A stretch of 64,000 nucleotides of DNA from Bacillus_BD sp050389805 (GCF_050389805.1 NZ_CP130945.1:806001-870000), one strand, 5' to 3'. Counted from the first letter of the stretch, positions 26,945 to 35,838 are shown. The notes: generated from the letters alone by a model not told the origin. Translations and numbers: made by a program.

Positions 26945-26987
26945 TGTGAAGAAGTTCACACTTTTATATTGAATGAAATTCTACTAT
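26945..26987 (+). promoter_or_regulatory. Fnr box and -10 of the nitrite reductase promoter
   Basis: TGTGAAGAAGTTCACA (26945-26960) is an exact TGTGA-N6-TCACA site. TACTAT at 26982-26987 would give a start near 26994, placing the box centre at -41.5, the position used by Fnr-activated promoters of B. subtilis. It predicts anaerobic induction of nasD. Confidence 0.8.
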
Positions 26988-27040
26988 ATAGACATAGAGC
27001 AGCTCAGATATGATAGTTAAAATAAATAGGAGGCTTTCAC

Positions 27041-29467
27041 ATGGGCAAAAAGAAATTAGTGATGATTGGTAACGGTATGGCTGGAATTCGCACACTTGAA
27101 GAATTGTTAAAGTTAGCACCAGATATGTATGATATCACGGTTTTTGGAAATGAGCCTCATCCGAACTATAATCGGATTCAATTATCGACTGTCTTACAAG
27201 GAGATACGTCGGTCCAAGATATTGTTATCAATGATTGGGATTGGTATAAAGAAAACCAGATTGAATTATTTGCTGGAGAAGAAATCGTTAAAATAGACAC
27301 TGAAAAGAGAGTCGTCATTTCGAATACAGGTAGAGTAACAGAATATGATGAATGTATTTTTGCAAGCGGTTCCCGTTCCTTTATTATTCCGTTTAAGGGC
27401 CATGACAAAGAAGGGGTAACAGGCTTCCGTAATATTCAAGACTGCGAATATATGATTGAATCTTCAAAAGAGTACAAAAGGGCAGTCGTTATCGGAGGTG
27501 GACTTTTAGGACTTGAAGCAGCACGTGGCCTATTGAATTTAGGAATGGAAGTAAAGGTTGTTCACTTACTGCCATATTTAATGGAAAAACAACTAGATCC
27601 AACTGGTTCGAAAATGCTTCAAAAAGAATTAGAAGCTCAGGGTATGGAGTTTTTAATGGAGAAAGATACGGAAGAAATACTAGGTGAGACCCGAGTCACA
27701 GGGATTCGTTTCAAAGATGGAACCGAGGTTGAAACGGATTTAGTCGTGATGGCTGTCGGAGTTAGAGCCAATATTGGAGTTGCTAAGGATGGTGGGCTTG
27801 AGGTCAACCGTGCGATTGTTGTTAATGACTTCCTTGAAACGAGCGTACCTAATGTCTATGCAGTAGGTGAATGTGCAGAGCACCGCGGAAATGTGTACGG
27901 ATTAGTCGCTCCTTTATATGAACAAGGCAAAGTATTGGCTGCCTTCTTAGCAGGGAAAATGCCTGATCCATACGAAGGATCAGTAGTCGCGACACAACTG
28001 AAGGTATCTGGAGTTGATATGTATTCTGCAGGGGATATCATGGATGATCCTTTCATGAAGGCGATTAAAGTTCACAATGAATTTGATGGCGTTTATAAGA
28101 AAGTTTTAATTCGCGATAAACAAGTAGCTGGTGTCGTTCTCTTCGGTGATACTTCAGACAGTACAAGATTATTTAGTATGATGCGGAAAAAAGAAGATGT
28201 GAGTGGAATGACAAGTGTTTCAATTTTATCTTCTGGTTGTGAGGCTGGTGCAACAAATGATGTTGCTTCCATGGATGACGAAGATTTAGTATGTGGATGT
28301 AACGGAGTATCAAAGGGATCGATAGTAAATGCAATTAAAGAAAACGGTCTAACAACCGTTGATGAAGTGGGAAGCTGTACCAATGCTGGACGTTCTTGTG
28401 GACGTTGTAAATCGATGATTTCTAATATCATATCCTATACTCTTGGTGATGAATATAACGGAGCAGACCAAAAAGAATCCGTTTGTGGCTGTACACCGTT
28501 AAGCCGGGATGAAGTGGTAGCTGAAATCAAAGAAAAAGGATTAACGATTGTTAAAGAAGTGATGAACGTTTTAGGCTGGAAAAATGAAGAAGGATGTTCA
28601 AAGTGTCGTCCTGCGTTGAACTATTACCTTGGCATGATTCATATGGATCAATATCAAGATGACCGTGATTCTCGCCTTGTTAATGAAAAAATGCATGCGA
28701 ATATCCAAAAAGATGGTACGTATACGGTCCTACCTAGAATGTATGGTGGTGTGACAACCGCACAAGATTTAAAAACAATTGCCAGAGTCGCTGAAAAATA
28801 TGACGTTCCTTTAGTCAAGTTAACAGGCGGACAACGTATTGGCTTGTTTGGAGTCAAAAAAGAAGATTTACCTGCTGTTTGGGAAGATCTTGATATGCCA
28901 TCAGGCTATGCATATGGGAAAACATTAAGAACCGTGAAAACGTGTGTTGGCTCTCAGTACTGTCGCTATGGAACTCAAGATTCAATGGGGCTTGGAATTA
29001 AACTAGAAAAGAAATTTGAACGTCTTGATACACCGCATAAAGTAAAAATGAGTGCTTCCGGTTGTCCGAGAAACTGTTCGGAATCTGGTATCAAAGATAT
29101 TGGTTTTGTGGGTGTTGATGATGGATACGAAGTATATGTTGGCGGAAACGGTGGAACCGACCTGCGTGCTGGTGATTTACTAGGGAAAGTGAAGAATGAT
29201 GAAGAAGCAATTGAATTAACAGGTGCCTATCTTCAATACTATCGTGAAACTGCCAATTATTTAGAACGTACATCTAAATGGCTTGAGAGAGTAGGGCTTG
29301 ACCATATTAAAGAAGTTTTATCTAACGAAGAAACAAGAAAAGAGTTAAACGAACGGATGGATGCGACCCTATCTCGCTATCGCGATCCATGGAAAGAAGC
29401 AATTGAAAGTAACGAAATTCAAGATAAATATTACACCGTTCGTGAATTAGAAATGGTTGGAAAGTAA
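27041..29467 (+). CDS. nasD: NADH-dependent nitrite reductase, large subunit
   Basis: Cytoplasmic siroheme enzyme reducing nitrite to ammonium with NADH. 808 residues in order: FAD/NAD-binding oxidoreductase domain (MIGNGMAGIRTLEEL at the start, VIGGGLLGLEAARGL near residue 150), two BFD-type [2Fe-2S] domains (CGCNGVSKG...CGRC near residue 415-460, then CGCTPLS...CSKC), and the sulfite/nitrite reductase core with 4Fe-4S/siroheme cysteines in TCVGSQYCRYG and SGCPRNCSESG. AGGAGG-like site upstream. Followed 24 bp later by nasE. The Fnr box suggests a dissimilatory, ammonium-forming role. Confidence 0.95.
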   Translation: MGKKKLVMIGNGMAGIRTLEELLKLAPDMYDITVFGNEPHPNYNRIQLSTVLQGDTSVQDIVINDWDWYKENQIELFAGEEIVKIDTEKRVVISNTGRVTEYDECIFASGSRSFIIPFKGHDKEGVTGFRNIQDCEYMIESSKEYKRAVVIGGGLLGLEAARGLLNLGMEVKVVHLLPYLMEKQLDPTGSKMLQKELEAQGMEFLMEKDTEEILGETRVTGIRFKDGTEVETDLVVMAVGVRANIGVAKDGGLEVNRAIVVNDFLETSVPNVYAVGECAEHRGNVYGLVAPLYEQGKVLAAFLAGKMPDPYEGSVVATQLKVSGVDMYSAGDIMDDPFMKAIKVHNEFDGVYKKVLIRDKQVAGVVLFGDTSDSTRLFSMMRKKEDVSGMTSVSILSSGCEAGATNDVASMDDEDLVCGCNGVSKGSIVNAIKENGLTTVDEVGSCTNAGRSCGRCKSMISNIISYTLGDEYNGADQKESVCGCTPLSRDEVVAEIKEKGLTIVKEVMNVLGWKNEEGCSKCRPALNYYLGMIHMDQYQDDRDSRLVNEKMHANIQKDGTYTVLPRMYGGVTTAQDLKTIARVAEKYDVPLVKLTGGQRIGLFGVKKEDLPAVWEDLDMPSGYAYGKTLRTVKTCVGSQYCRYGTQDSMGLGIKLEKKFERLDTPHKVKMSASGCPRNCSESGIKDIGFVGVDDGYEVYVGGNGGTDLRAGDLLGKVKNDEEAIELTGAYLQYYRETANYLERTSKWLERVGLDHIKEVLSNEETRKELNERMDATLSRYRDPWKEAIESNEIQDKYYTVRELEMVGK

Positions 29468-29491
29468 TGAATGGAAGGGAGCGGCGTAAAA

Positions 29492-29806
29492 ATGACGACC
29501 AGTAGAATCCAGCTTGCTAATTATTCTGAGCTTCCAGAGAAAATCGGACAGGTCTTTAAAATCGGTGAAGAGGAAATCGCCGTATTTCGCTTAAGCAATG
29601 GAGAAGTAAGAGCCGTTGAGAATCGTAGTCCACACCCAAAGGGCGGAACATTGGTTGATGGACTTGTAAGCGGAGAGTATATTTTCTGTCCTGTATATGA
29701 TTGGAAAATCTCATTAATGGATGGGAACGTACAAGCACCTGATGAGGGGCAAGTAAAGGTCTATCCCATTGAAGTGTCAGAGAATAAAGTATACATTAAC
29801 ATGTAA
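29492..29806 (+). CDS. nasE: Nitrite reductase small subunit
   Basis: NirD-type Rieske-fold protein of 104 residues, partner of NasD. The fold motif RSPHPKGGTLVDG...FCPVYDWK is present, but the full CxH/CxxH cluster ligands are not, as in other small subunits that carry no iron-sulfur centre. The ATG at 29492 is used because AAGGGAG stands 10 nt before it; an ATG at 29471 is only 4 nt after the nasD stop with a weak site. Confidence 0.88.
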   Translation: MTTSRIQLANYSELPEKIGQVFKIGEEEIAVFRLSNGEVRAVENRSPHPKGGTLVDGLVSGEYIFCPVYDWKISLMDGNVQAPDEGQVKVYPIEVSENKVYINM

Positions 29807-29816
29807 CCATTAATTG

Positions 29817-29841
29817 AGCTGTTCTCGTAACAGCTCTTTTC
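29817..29841 (+). terminator. Short terminator-like hairpin between nasE and nasF
   Basis: GAGCTGTT and AACAGCTC pair around CTCGT, followed by TTTTCTG. It may attenuate read-through into the siroheme genes. Confidence 0.65.
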
Positions 29842-29847
29842 TGATAT

Positions 29848-29945
29848 TATGGGACAGAGGGACAGGTTCCTTGTCCTATGTTGATGTCGAATGAGCAAGA
29901 TATATGGGGAGGGGACAAGGAACCTATCCCCTTGTCCAAAATGGT
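29848..29945. repeat. GGGACA/GGTTCC repeat between nasE and nasF
   Basis: GGGACAGAGGGACAGGTTCC with TTGTCC, then after about 45 bp the complementary GGGGACAAGGAACC with TATCCCC. The two halves can fold on each other. Related to the repeats inside the lia operon. Confidence 0.6.
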
Positions 29946-29963
29946 GCTGGGAAGGATGTCTTT

Positions 29964-31412
29964 ATGGAGAATGGCAAAGTATTTTTAGTTGGTGCAGGTC
30001 CTGGGGATATTGGACTGATTACAGTAAAAGGATTGGAAGCGATCAAACAAGCGGACGTTATTTTATTTGATCGGTTAGCGAATCCGAAACTACTTAATTT
30101 TGCTCCATCACATTGTGAATTTATTTATGGCGGAAAGCTGCCGTTTAAACATACATTACGACAAGAGAAAATTAATTCGATTTTAGTCGAAAAGGCATTA
30201 GAAGGAAAAAAAGTAGTTCGACTAAAAGGCGGTGACCCAGGGGTATTTGGTCGAGTTGGTGAGGAAGCATTAGAATTAGCGAATGCGCAAATTGAGTTTG
30301 AGATCATTCCTGGAATCACCTCTGGAATTGCGGCACCTCTTTACGCAGGAATACCGGTTACGCATCGAGAGTTTGGAGAAACATTTGCTGTTGTAACGGC
30401 CCATAATAAATCAAAGGATGGAAAGCCAATCCTTGATTGGAAGTCTTTAGCGAACGGAATTGATACAATTGCCTTTTACATGGGAGTTGGGAATCTTCCG
30501 TATATCTGTGATAATCTAATCGCAAATGGAAAGTCACCGGACACCCCAGTGGCTTTAATCCAATGGGGTACATTTGGAAGACAGAAAACGTTGGAAGGAA
30601 CTCTTTCGACCATTGCTGATTTAGTAGTAGAGCATGGATTTAGTAATCCGGCGATCACGCTAGTGGGCGATATTGTCTCCCTTCGAAATCAGATCAATTG
30701 GTTCGAGAAAAAGCCATTGTTTGGCAGACAAATACTGTTAGCCCGAACAGGGGTTCAACCAAGCAGTCTTGCGCAAGCCTTGATGGATCAGGGGGCTGAC
30801 GTGATCGAATTTCCAAAATGGAAAAGCGAAGAAGTACCCATTGATGATTCCGTTTTAAATAATCTGTCTAACTACGAAGATATTTTATTTACATCAGCTG
30901 AAAGCGTAGAGGAATTCTTTCAAATTTTAGTAAAAGAAGAAATTGATGTTCGCAGTATAACTGGACAGGTCTATGGGTTATCCACGAAAACGATCAAGGC
31001 TTTAGCACATAAAGGATTGATCGGTGAAATTGCAGATCATCTTGAACATAGGGACAAGCTTTTAGTAATCGGTGACAGTCGAATTGGTGAACAACAATAT
31101 GAGTTCTGCCACACGTTTATTACTTGTGATTATAAAATTGATACAACATTAACGCCAACGATCAAACGAATTCTTGATGATGCGAAACCAGATACCATTG
31201 TTTTTCCAAGTTCTCAATCTGTTAAAATGTTTTTCGAGGAAGAACAAGTTACGGAGTTATTCCCATCTGATTACTTGGCTGGAATCAACGTAATTTGTAT
31301 GGGTGAACAAACAGAAAGAGCTGTTCAATTCTATGGAACGAAACCGGATGGAACAGCGGCAAATCCGTCTAAACAAGCTTTGATTGATGCCATTCTAAAT
31401 GTGCAAGGATAA
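29964..31412 (+). CDS. nasF: Uroporphyrinogen-III C-methyltransferase fused to uroporphyrinogen-III synthase-like domain
   Basis: Makes precorrin-2 for siroheme, the cofactor of NasD. 482 residues: residues 1-240 are the SAM-dependent methyltransferase (VGAGPGDIGLITVKG, VVRLKGGDPGVFGRVGEE, PGITS), and residues 250-480 form a HemD-like uroporphyrinogen synthase domain, the same fusion as B. subtilis NasF. The ATG at 29964 follows AAGGATG; the frame upstream to 29904 is encoded by the repeat element and is excluded. Confidence 0.9.
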   Translation: MENGKVFLVGAGPGDIGLITVKGLEAIKQADVILFDRLANPKLLNFAPSHCEFIYGGKLPFKHTLRQEKINSILVEKALEGKKVVRLKGGDPGVFGRVGEEALELANAQIEFEIIPGITSGIAAPLYAGIPVTHREFGETFAVVTAHNKSKDGKPILDWKSLANGIDTIAFYMGVGNLPYICDNLIANGKSPDTPVALIQWGTFGRQKTLEGTLSTIADLVVEHGFSNPAITLVGDIVSLRNQINWFEKKPLFGRQILLARTGVQPSSLAQALMDQGADVIEFPKWKSEEVPIDDSVLNNLSNYEDILFTSAESVEEFFQILVKEEIDVRSITGQVYGLSTKTIKALAHKGLIGEIADHLEHRDKLLVIGDSRIGEQQYEFCHTFITCDYKIDTTLTPTIKRILDDAKPDTIVFPSSQSVKMFFEEEQVTELFPSDYLAGINVICMGEQTERAVQFYGTKPDGTAANPSKQALIDAILNVQG

Positions 31413-31425
31413 AGGTTCACACTCT

Positions 31426-31812
31426 GAATGGAGCTTTTGCTAAAGGACAAGATGTGGCTGAGCACTTGTTGAAGGGTCCATGATAGGGCTTCTCAAGGAC
31501 AAAAAGTGTTAAAAAGTTAGGGGAAAGTCCATGATGGGGCTTCTCAAGGACAAAAAGTGTTAAAAAGCTAGGAAAAAGTCCATGAGGGCTTATCAAGGAC
31601 AAAAAGCGATAAAAAGTCAGGAAAAAGTCCATGAGGGCTTATCAAGGACAAAAAGCGATAAAAAGTCAGGAAAAAGTCCATGATGGGGCTTCTCAAGGAC
31701 AAAAGGCGTTAAAAAGTCAGGAAAAAGTCCATGATGGGGCTTCTCAAGGACAAAAAACAGTTAAAAATCAGAAAAAAGTTCTTGAGTGCTTTAATAAGAC
31801 AAAGATAAAAAA
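31426..31812. repeat. Tandem array of 49-51 bp hairpin units
   Basis: Six clear units start at 31477, 31528, 31579, 31628, 31677 and 31728, with degenerate ends on both sides. Units 3 and 4 (49 bp each) are identical; units 1, 2, 5 and 6 are 51 bp. Each has GTCCATGA, a 7-9 nt loop and TCAAGGAC, which form a stem, then an A-rich linker (AAAAAGTGTTAAAAAG-like). Open frames through the array reflect its period of about 17 codons and are not judged coding. It fills the gap between nasF and the next siroheme gene. Confidence 0.9.
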
Positions 31813-31851
31813 TATAGAAGAGTGTCTTCAAATTAAAACGCAGGTGATTCT

Positions 31852-32472
31852 ATGGACTACTATCCGATTCAGCTCAATTTAAAAGGAAAAAGGGCAGTCA
31901 TCATTGGCGGGGGAAAAATTGCTGAAAGAAAAGTAAGGGGCCTTCTCCATACAGGTGCCGATATCATTTTAGTAAGCCCAGAAATCACTGACAATCTTAA
32001 AGAATCGGTCCAAACAGGGAAGTTATATTGGAAGCAAAAGTCTTTTTCACCAGAGGATATCAACGAAGCATTTCTTGTCATTGCTGCAACCAGTGATCAA
32101 GAAGTAAATCGGACTGTAAAAAATTCTGCATCTCCTCAACAACTTGTATTACTGGTGGATCAACCAGAGGATTCAGACTTTATTTTACCTGCTGTGTTAA
32201 ACCGTGGAAAATTAACATTAACGGTTTCAACTTCAGGGGCGAGCCCGACTTTAACGAAAAAAATCAAACAAAGTTTAGCAGAACAATATGATTCGAGATA
32301 TCAGGAGTATGTTGATTTCTTATTTCAATGTCGTCAATGGGTTTTAAAAGAAATAGACGATCCAAAAATTAAACAAATTTTATTATCTAGCATTACCGAG
32401 CCGTCTTTTTTAAGTAGTTCGAATCGAATAGAGGACTTCAATCAATTAGTGAACGATTTGTTGAAAAAATAA
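31852..32472 (+). CDS. Precorrin-2 dehydrogenase (siroheme synthesis, YlnF/SirC-like)
   Basis: NAD-dependent oxidation of precorrin-2 to sirohydrochlorin. 206 residues, the size of SirC/YlnF single-function enzymes. The Rossmann motif IIGGGKIAERK is at residues 17-27, and TSGASPTLTKKIKQSL near residue 127 is the family signature. It completes a nitrite reductase/siroheme cluster; no ferrochelatase (SirB) gene is seen here. Followed by a strong terminator. Confidence 0.9.
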   Translation: MDYYPIQLNLKGKRAVIIGGGKIAERKVRGLLHTGADIILVSPEITDNLKESVQTGKLYWKQKSFSPEDINEAFLVIAATSDQEVNRTVKNSASPQQLVLLVDQPEDSDFILPAVLNRGKLTLTVSTSGASPTLTKKIKQSLAEQYDSRYQEYVDFLFQCRQWVLKEIDDPKIKQILLSSITEPSFLSSSNRIEDFNQLVNDLLKK

Positions 32473-32488
32473 TTGTGCCACTTCTTCT

Positions 32489-32541
32489 AGCGCCCGATTT
32501 GTAAAGGAATTCCACCTTTACACATCGGGCGCTTATTTTTT
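32489..32541 (+). terminator. Terminator of the siroheme cluster
   Basis: AGCGCCCGAT and ATCGGGCGCT, with an inner TGTAAAGG/CCTTTACA pairing, followed by TATTTTTT. Confidence 0.93.
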
Positions 32542-32615
32542 CATAAATATTTTCCAAGCTTGTTTCATATGTTGTAGTGTATATAATTTTTAGATTCCTG
32601 TTTAAATTTGAGAAT

Positions 32616-32863
32616 TGTCTAGCTCCAGCGCCTAGCGGCTAGTAAACTTCCCATTCCTCCGCAACGATTAAGTCAACATTGATTCACAATCCGTGTTCAT
32701 CGTGTTTTTTAGAGGAACATCGACGAAAGACCGCGACGTCCTGTCACGCAAAGTCTGATCTTTAGAGCGGAAGCTATTAGAAAAGTCTTATTGCGAACGT
32801 TGATGTCTGAGCAACTTGTGTAAGTTAGTTTATATACCGTTGGGCGAGGCGCTTCCGCTTTTC
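32616..32863. repeat. CCAGCGCC...GGCGCTTCC repeat element, copy 2 (longest)
   Basis: Starts TTGTCTAGCTCCAGCGCCTAG and ends GAGGCGCTTCCGCTTTTC; AGCGCCT and AGGCGCT at the ends are complementary. About 248 bp, non-coding, GC-richer than surroundings. It ends just 8 bp before the ribosome binding site region of the flippase gene. Confidence 0.7.
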
Positions 32864-32879
32864 TGAAAAGGAGAAATTT

Positions 32880-34208
32880 ATGAGTACATTTATTAAAGGA
32901 ACCCTTTTGTTGGTGATCGCAGCTTTTGTCGGAGAAATCGTGGAGTTCATTACAAATATGGTATTGGCACGGGAATTGGGAGAAAAGGGTCTTGGCATGT
33001 ATATGTCGATTTTACCAACGGTTTTTCTTATTGTTCTCCTTGCAAGCTTTGAAATGCCTGTGTCGATTTCAAAATTTATTGCTGAAAAAGACAAACGAAT
33101 CCATCGCAGTATGCTGAGCCATGTTTTAAAATGGACAATCATTATGACCTCGGTTCTGTTGGTACTCGTGTCGATCATTATCCCATTCGTCCCTGTCTTT
33201 GATAACTATCATCCTATGTTTAGATGGCTTGTACTGATTCTCATTCCGATTATTTCGTTTACTTCCATTGCTAGAGGATATTTTATGGGAAGATCGCAAA
33301 TGGGGAAGATTGCTACAGCTAACTTTTTACGAAAAATTGTTCAATTACTATTATTAGTATATTTATATAATCTGTTTGATTTTGAATTAGAGGCAGCGGT
33401 TTTAGTGGCATTTTGTACACTTATTGGTAGTGATCTCGTTGTGTTCCTTTATTTATTCTATGTATTTATGATTCAATACCAATACTTGAAAAATCAACCT
33501 ACAAAAAGACTGCATGGAAAAGTAGTCATGAAAAATTTAATGCAAGTATCCGTTCCAACGACTGCATTACGTGTTTTTAATGCTTTTACATCAGCACTAG
33601 AACCGTTTCTTATTACTACTGCGTTAATGTATGCGGGAGTTGGGAAGGAACTAGCTACCGAACAATTTGGGATGGTTGCTGGAATTGCAATGGTAATCGG
33701 AACATTTCCAGCCTTTATTGCGCATTCCTTTATGATGATGTTGATTCCAACCATTTCAAAGGCAGCAGCTGATCGAGATACAGCTCAGCTTCAGAAACTA
33801 CTAAAGCAAGTCATGATGATCACTTTGGGATATGGGGTCCCAGCAGTTGTGATTTGTTACTTTTTTGCGGAGCCATTAACGACCATCTTTTTCCACTCAC
33901 CAGATGCGGCACGGTATGTACAGTTATTATGGCCTTGTTTTCTTTTTCGCTTTTTTATCTTTCCTTTACAAGCCTATTTAATTGGGCTTGGTTTAATGAA
34001 AGAGGCCTTTATTCATGGGGTATGGTCAACGATTGTAGCATTTGCGATTATCTATTTCCTCGGATCGAAAAGCAGCTTCGGAATGGATGGGGTCATTATT
34101 GGAATCAATGCAGAGGCGATTTTATTAATGTTATTGCACTACGTAGTCGTGTGTAAAAGGATCGGGGTCAGCTACTTTATGAATCCAGCAAAGCAAGCAA
34201 AAGCCTAG
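32880..34208 (+). CDS. MOP-superfamily flippase (YkvU/SpoVB-like)
   Basis: 442-residue membrane protein with about 12-14 helices. The beginning, with VGEIVEFITNMVLARELGEKGLGMY, and ISKFIAEKD match the polysaccharide biosynthesis/SpoVB/MurJ group that flips lipid-linked sugars. B. subtilis YkvU (about 445 residues, sporulation-related) is the best remembered match. Stands alone after a repeat; AAAGGAGA precedes the start. Confidence 0.75.
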   Translation: MSTFIKGTLLLVIAAFVGEIVEFITNMVLARELGEKGLGMYMSILPTVFLIVLLASFEMPVSISKFIAEKDKRIHRSMLSHVLKWTIIMTSVLLVLVSIIIPFVPVFDNYHPMFRWLVLILIPIISFTSIARGYFMGRSQMGKIATANFLRKIVQLLLLVYLYNLFDFELEAAVLVAFCTLIGSDLVVFLYLFYVFMIQYQYLKNQPTKRLHGKVVMKNLMQVSVPTTALRVFNAFTSALEPFLITTALMYAGVGKELATEQFGMVAGIAMVIGTFPAFIAHSFMMMLIPTISKAAADRDTAQLQKLLKQVMMITLGYGVPAVVICYFFAEPLTTIFFHSPDAARYVQLLWPCFLFRFFIFPLQAYLIGLGLMKEAFIHGVWSTIVAFAIIYFLGSKSSFGMDGVIIGINAEAILLMLLHYVVVCKRIGVSYFMNPAKQAKA

Positions 34209-34278
34209 GATGATTTCTGTTTTATGCTCAATCTGATATGATATTAAAAAGAGAAGCGTTTCAAAAGGAGCAATGAAT

Positions 34279-34782
34279 ATGGAAAATGCTAGATATTGTA
34301 AGGAATCATTGGCTGTTAAAACAAGTCTTGTTTTACCTCCGGATACGAACTCGTTTGGAACGATGTTTGGTGGAAAGTTAATGGCATATATTGATGATAT
34401 TGCTGCGATTGCTGCGATGCGACATGCGCGAAAATTAGTCGTAACCGCATCAAGTGATTCAGTCGATTTTATATCTCCCATTAAAGAGGGTCAATCGGTT
34501 TGTCTTGAAGCTTTTGTGACTTCTACAGGTCGAACATCTATGGAGGTTTTTGTAAAGGTGATCGGGGAAGATATCCCCTCAGGTGAGCGAAAAATCTGCG
34601 CCATTTCCTTTCTTACCTTTGTTGCCCTTGATGAAAAGGGTCATCCAACAGAAGTACCAAAAGTGATACCGGAATCTGAAGAAGAAATCCACTTACACGA
34701 AACAGCTAAAGAGAGATTAGAAATACGAAAAAATCGTAGAAAAGTCAGTGAAAGACAAGCAAAAAGAATCGGAGCGGAATAA
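34279..34782 (+). CDS. Acyl-CoA thioesterase, hotdog fold (YkhA-like)
   Basis: Cytoplasmic hotdog-fold hydrolase of acyl-CoA, 167 residues. TNSFGTMFGGKLMAYIDDIAAI carries the conserved Asn/Gly/Asp active-site region, and VDFISPIKEGQ follows. The C-terminal tail is charged (EIRKNRRKVSERQAKR). AAAGGAG is 8 nt before the ATG at 34279 but only 2 nt from an ATG at 34273, so the later start is used. Confidence 0.85.
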   Translation: MENARYCKESLAVKTSLVLPPDTNSFGTMFGGKLMAYIDDIAAIAAMRHARKLVVTASSDSVDFISPIKEGQSVCLEAFVTSTGRTSMEVFVKVIGEDIPSGERKICAISFLTFVALDEKGHPTEVPKVIPESEEEIHLHETAKERLEIRKNRRKVSERQAKRIGAE

Positions 34783-34785
34783 AAA

Positions 34786-34832
34786 TGGGGTGACAGGCAC
34801 CTTCCAGTTTCTGGAAGGTGCCTGTCACCCCA
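34786..34832. repeat. Perfect 47-bp palindrome, GACAGGCACCTTCC family copy 1
   Basis: TGGGGTGACAGGCACCTTCC with AG, a TTT loop and the exact reverse complement. Located between convergent thioesterase and mscL genes. Same core as copies at 42384, 59426 and 61710; the outermost base pairs differ between copies but remain paired. Confidence 0.9.
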
Positions 34833-34844
34833 AATTGGTTACTC

Positions 34845-35228
34845 TTATTTAGCTTTTAATAGATCACGAATTTCGGTTAATAATTCTTCCGTTTTGTCTA
34901 CGGTTTTTACTGCTTCTTGTTCTTCTTCCTTTTTCTTTTTAAAGCGATTTATAAATCGGATAAAGAGAAAGATGGAGAAGGCGATGATAAGGAAATCAAC
35001 GACTGTTTGTAAAAAGGCTCCGTATTTAATTTCGGCGTCCCCAAATGTATGGGATAACCCTGAAAAGTCAACTCCGCCGAGAAGTAATCCTACAAGTGGC
35101 ATGATTAAATCATTCACTAGGGATGTAACGATTTTCCCAAAAGCCCCTCCAATAACAACCCCGACAGCCAAGTCGATTACGTTCCCCTTCATGGCAAATT
35201 TTTTAAATTCAGACCACATTTCTTTCAC
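34845..35228 (-). CDS. mscL: Large-conductance mechanosensitive channel
   Basis: 127-residue MscL: N-terminal amphipathic helix, TM1 with VIDLAVGVVIGGAFGKIVTSLV, a short extracellular loop, TM2 and a charged C-terminal bundle (RFKKKKEEEQEA). Forms a pentameric emergency valve that opens under hypo-osmotic shock. AAAGGAG precedes the start. Single gene. Confidence 0.95.
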   Translation of the reverse strand: MKEMWSEFKKFAMKGNVIDLAVGVVIGGAFGKIVTSLVNDLIMPLVGLLLGGVDFSGLSHTFGDAEIKYGAFLQTVVDFLIIAFSIFLFIRFINRFKKKKEEEQEAVKTVDKTEELLTEIRDLLKAK

Positions 35229-35305
35229 TCCTTTTGCATTATATTTATCCCGTCAACGGGGAAAACCACAGACTGACGGAAGGGTAAATAGATAAAAATC
35301 AAATA

Positions 35306-35340
35306 AAATCCTGCGAGGCTACTATTCCCTCACAGGATTA
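35306..35340 (-). terminator. Terminator after the acylphosphatase gene
   Basis: On the minus strand AATCCTGTGAGGG pairs with CCTCGCAGGATT (one mismatch), followed by TTATTTGAT. Confidence 0.75.
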
Positions 35341-35375
35341 TATTTATGTAATCTACACTTTCCTTTATAAAATGC

Positions 35376-35648
35376 TTAGTATTTTATCGTAAAGGAATGG
35401 AAATCCTCGGTTTCTTCCACTTCCTTAATTTCCATATGTTCAATCTTGGAAAATGGGTTTCCTACCTTAAGATCTGCAACAAACGCGTCAAGGTCGTCCT
35501 TCTCTCCTTTTGCCATAATTTCAACGGACCCATCTGACAGATTCTTTGCCCATCCTGTCACTCCATACTGAACAGCTTTCATTTGTGAAAAGTAACGATA
35601 GCCTACGCTTTGTACTTTTCCAGAAACAATAATATGCAACTGGATCAT
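35376..35648 (-). CDS. Acylphosphatase
   Basis: 90-residue enzyme hydrolysing acyl phosphates. SGKVQSVGYRYFSQMKA contains the phosphate-binding loop with Arg, and GWAKNLSDGSVEIMAKG carries the catalytic Asn. Start at 35648 (MIQLHIIVSG) with GGAGGG 6 nt upstream; an ATG six codons earlier overlaps that site. Equivalent to YflL of B. subtilis by family and neighbourhood. Confidence 0.93.
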   Translation of the reverse strand: MIQLHIIVSGKVQSVGYRYFSQMKAVQYGVTGWAKNLSDGSVEIMAKGEKDDLDAFVADLKVGNPFSKIEHMEIKEVEETEDFHSFTIKY

Positions 35649-35838
35649 TCCATACCCTCCGGTCAAACTAAACTCTAAACTATCCTAATTATTATCCTCC
35701 CATAAATTACCTTGTGATGCAATATACAAACCATTATTAAAATCAATTTTATTTTAAAAAGGTCGAAAGAAGCACTTCTGAAATTCATACAATAATATGC
35801 TATATTTAGAGTTAACGGTTTTGTGAAAGGATGTTTTT

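Noticed and set aside
31426..31812. CRISPR array
   Set aside because: The units abut with no unique spacers of constant length, no cas genes are near, and the linkers themselves are repeated.
31631..31882. 83-codon frame through the tandem array with repeated EKVHDGASQGQK
   Set aside because: Generated by the repeat (51 bp is 17 codons); no ribosome binding site, and it runs into the start of the precorrin-2 dehydrogenase gene in another frame.
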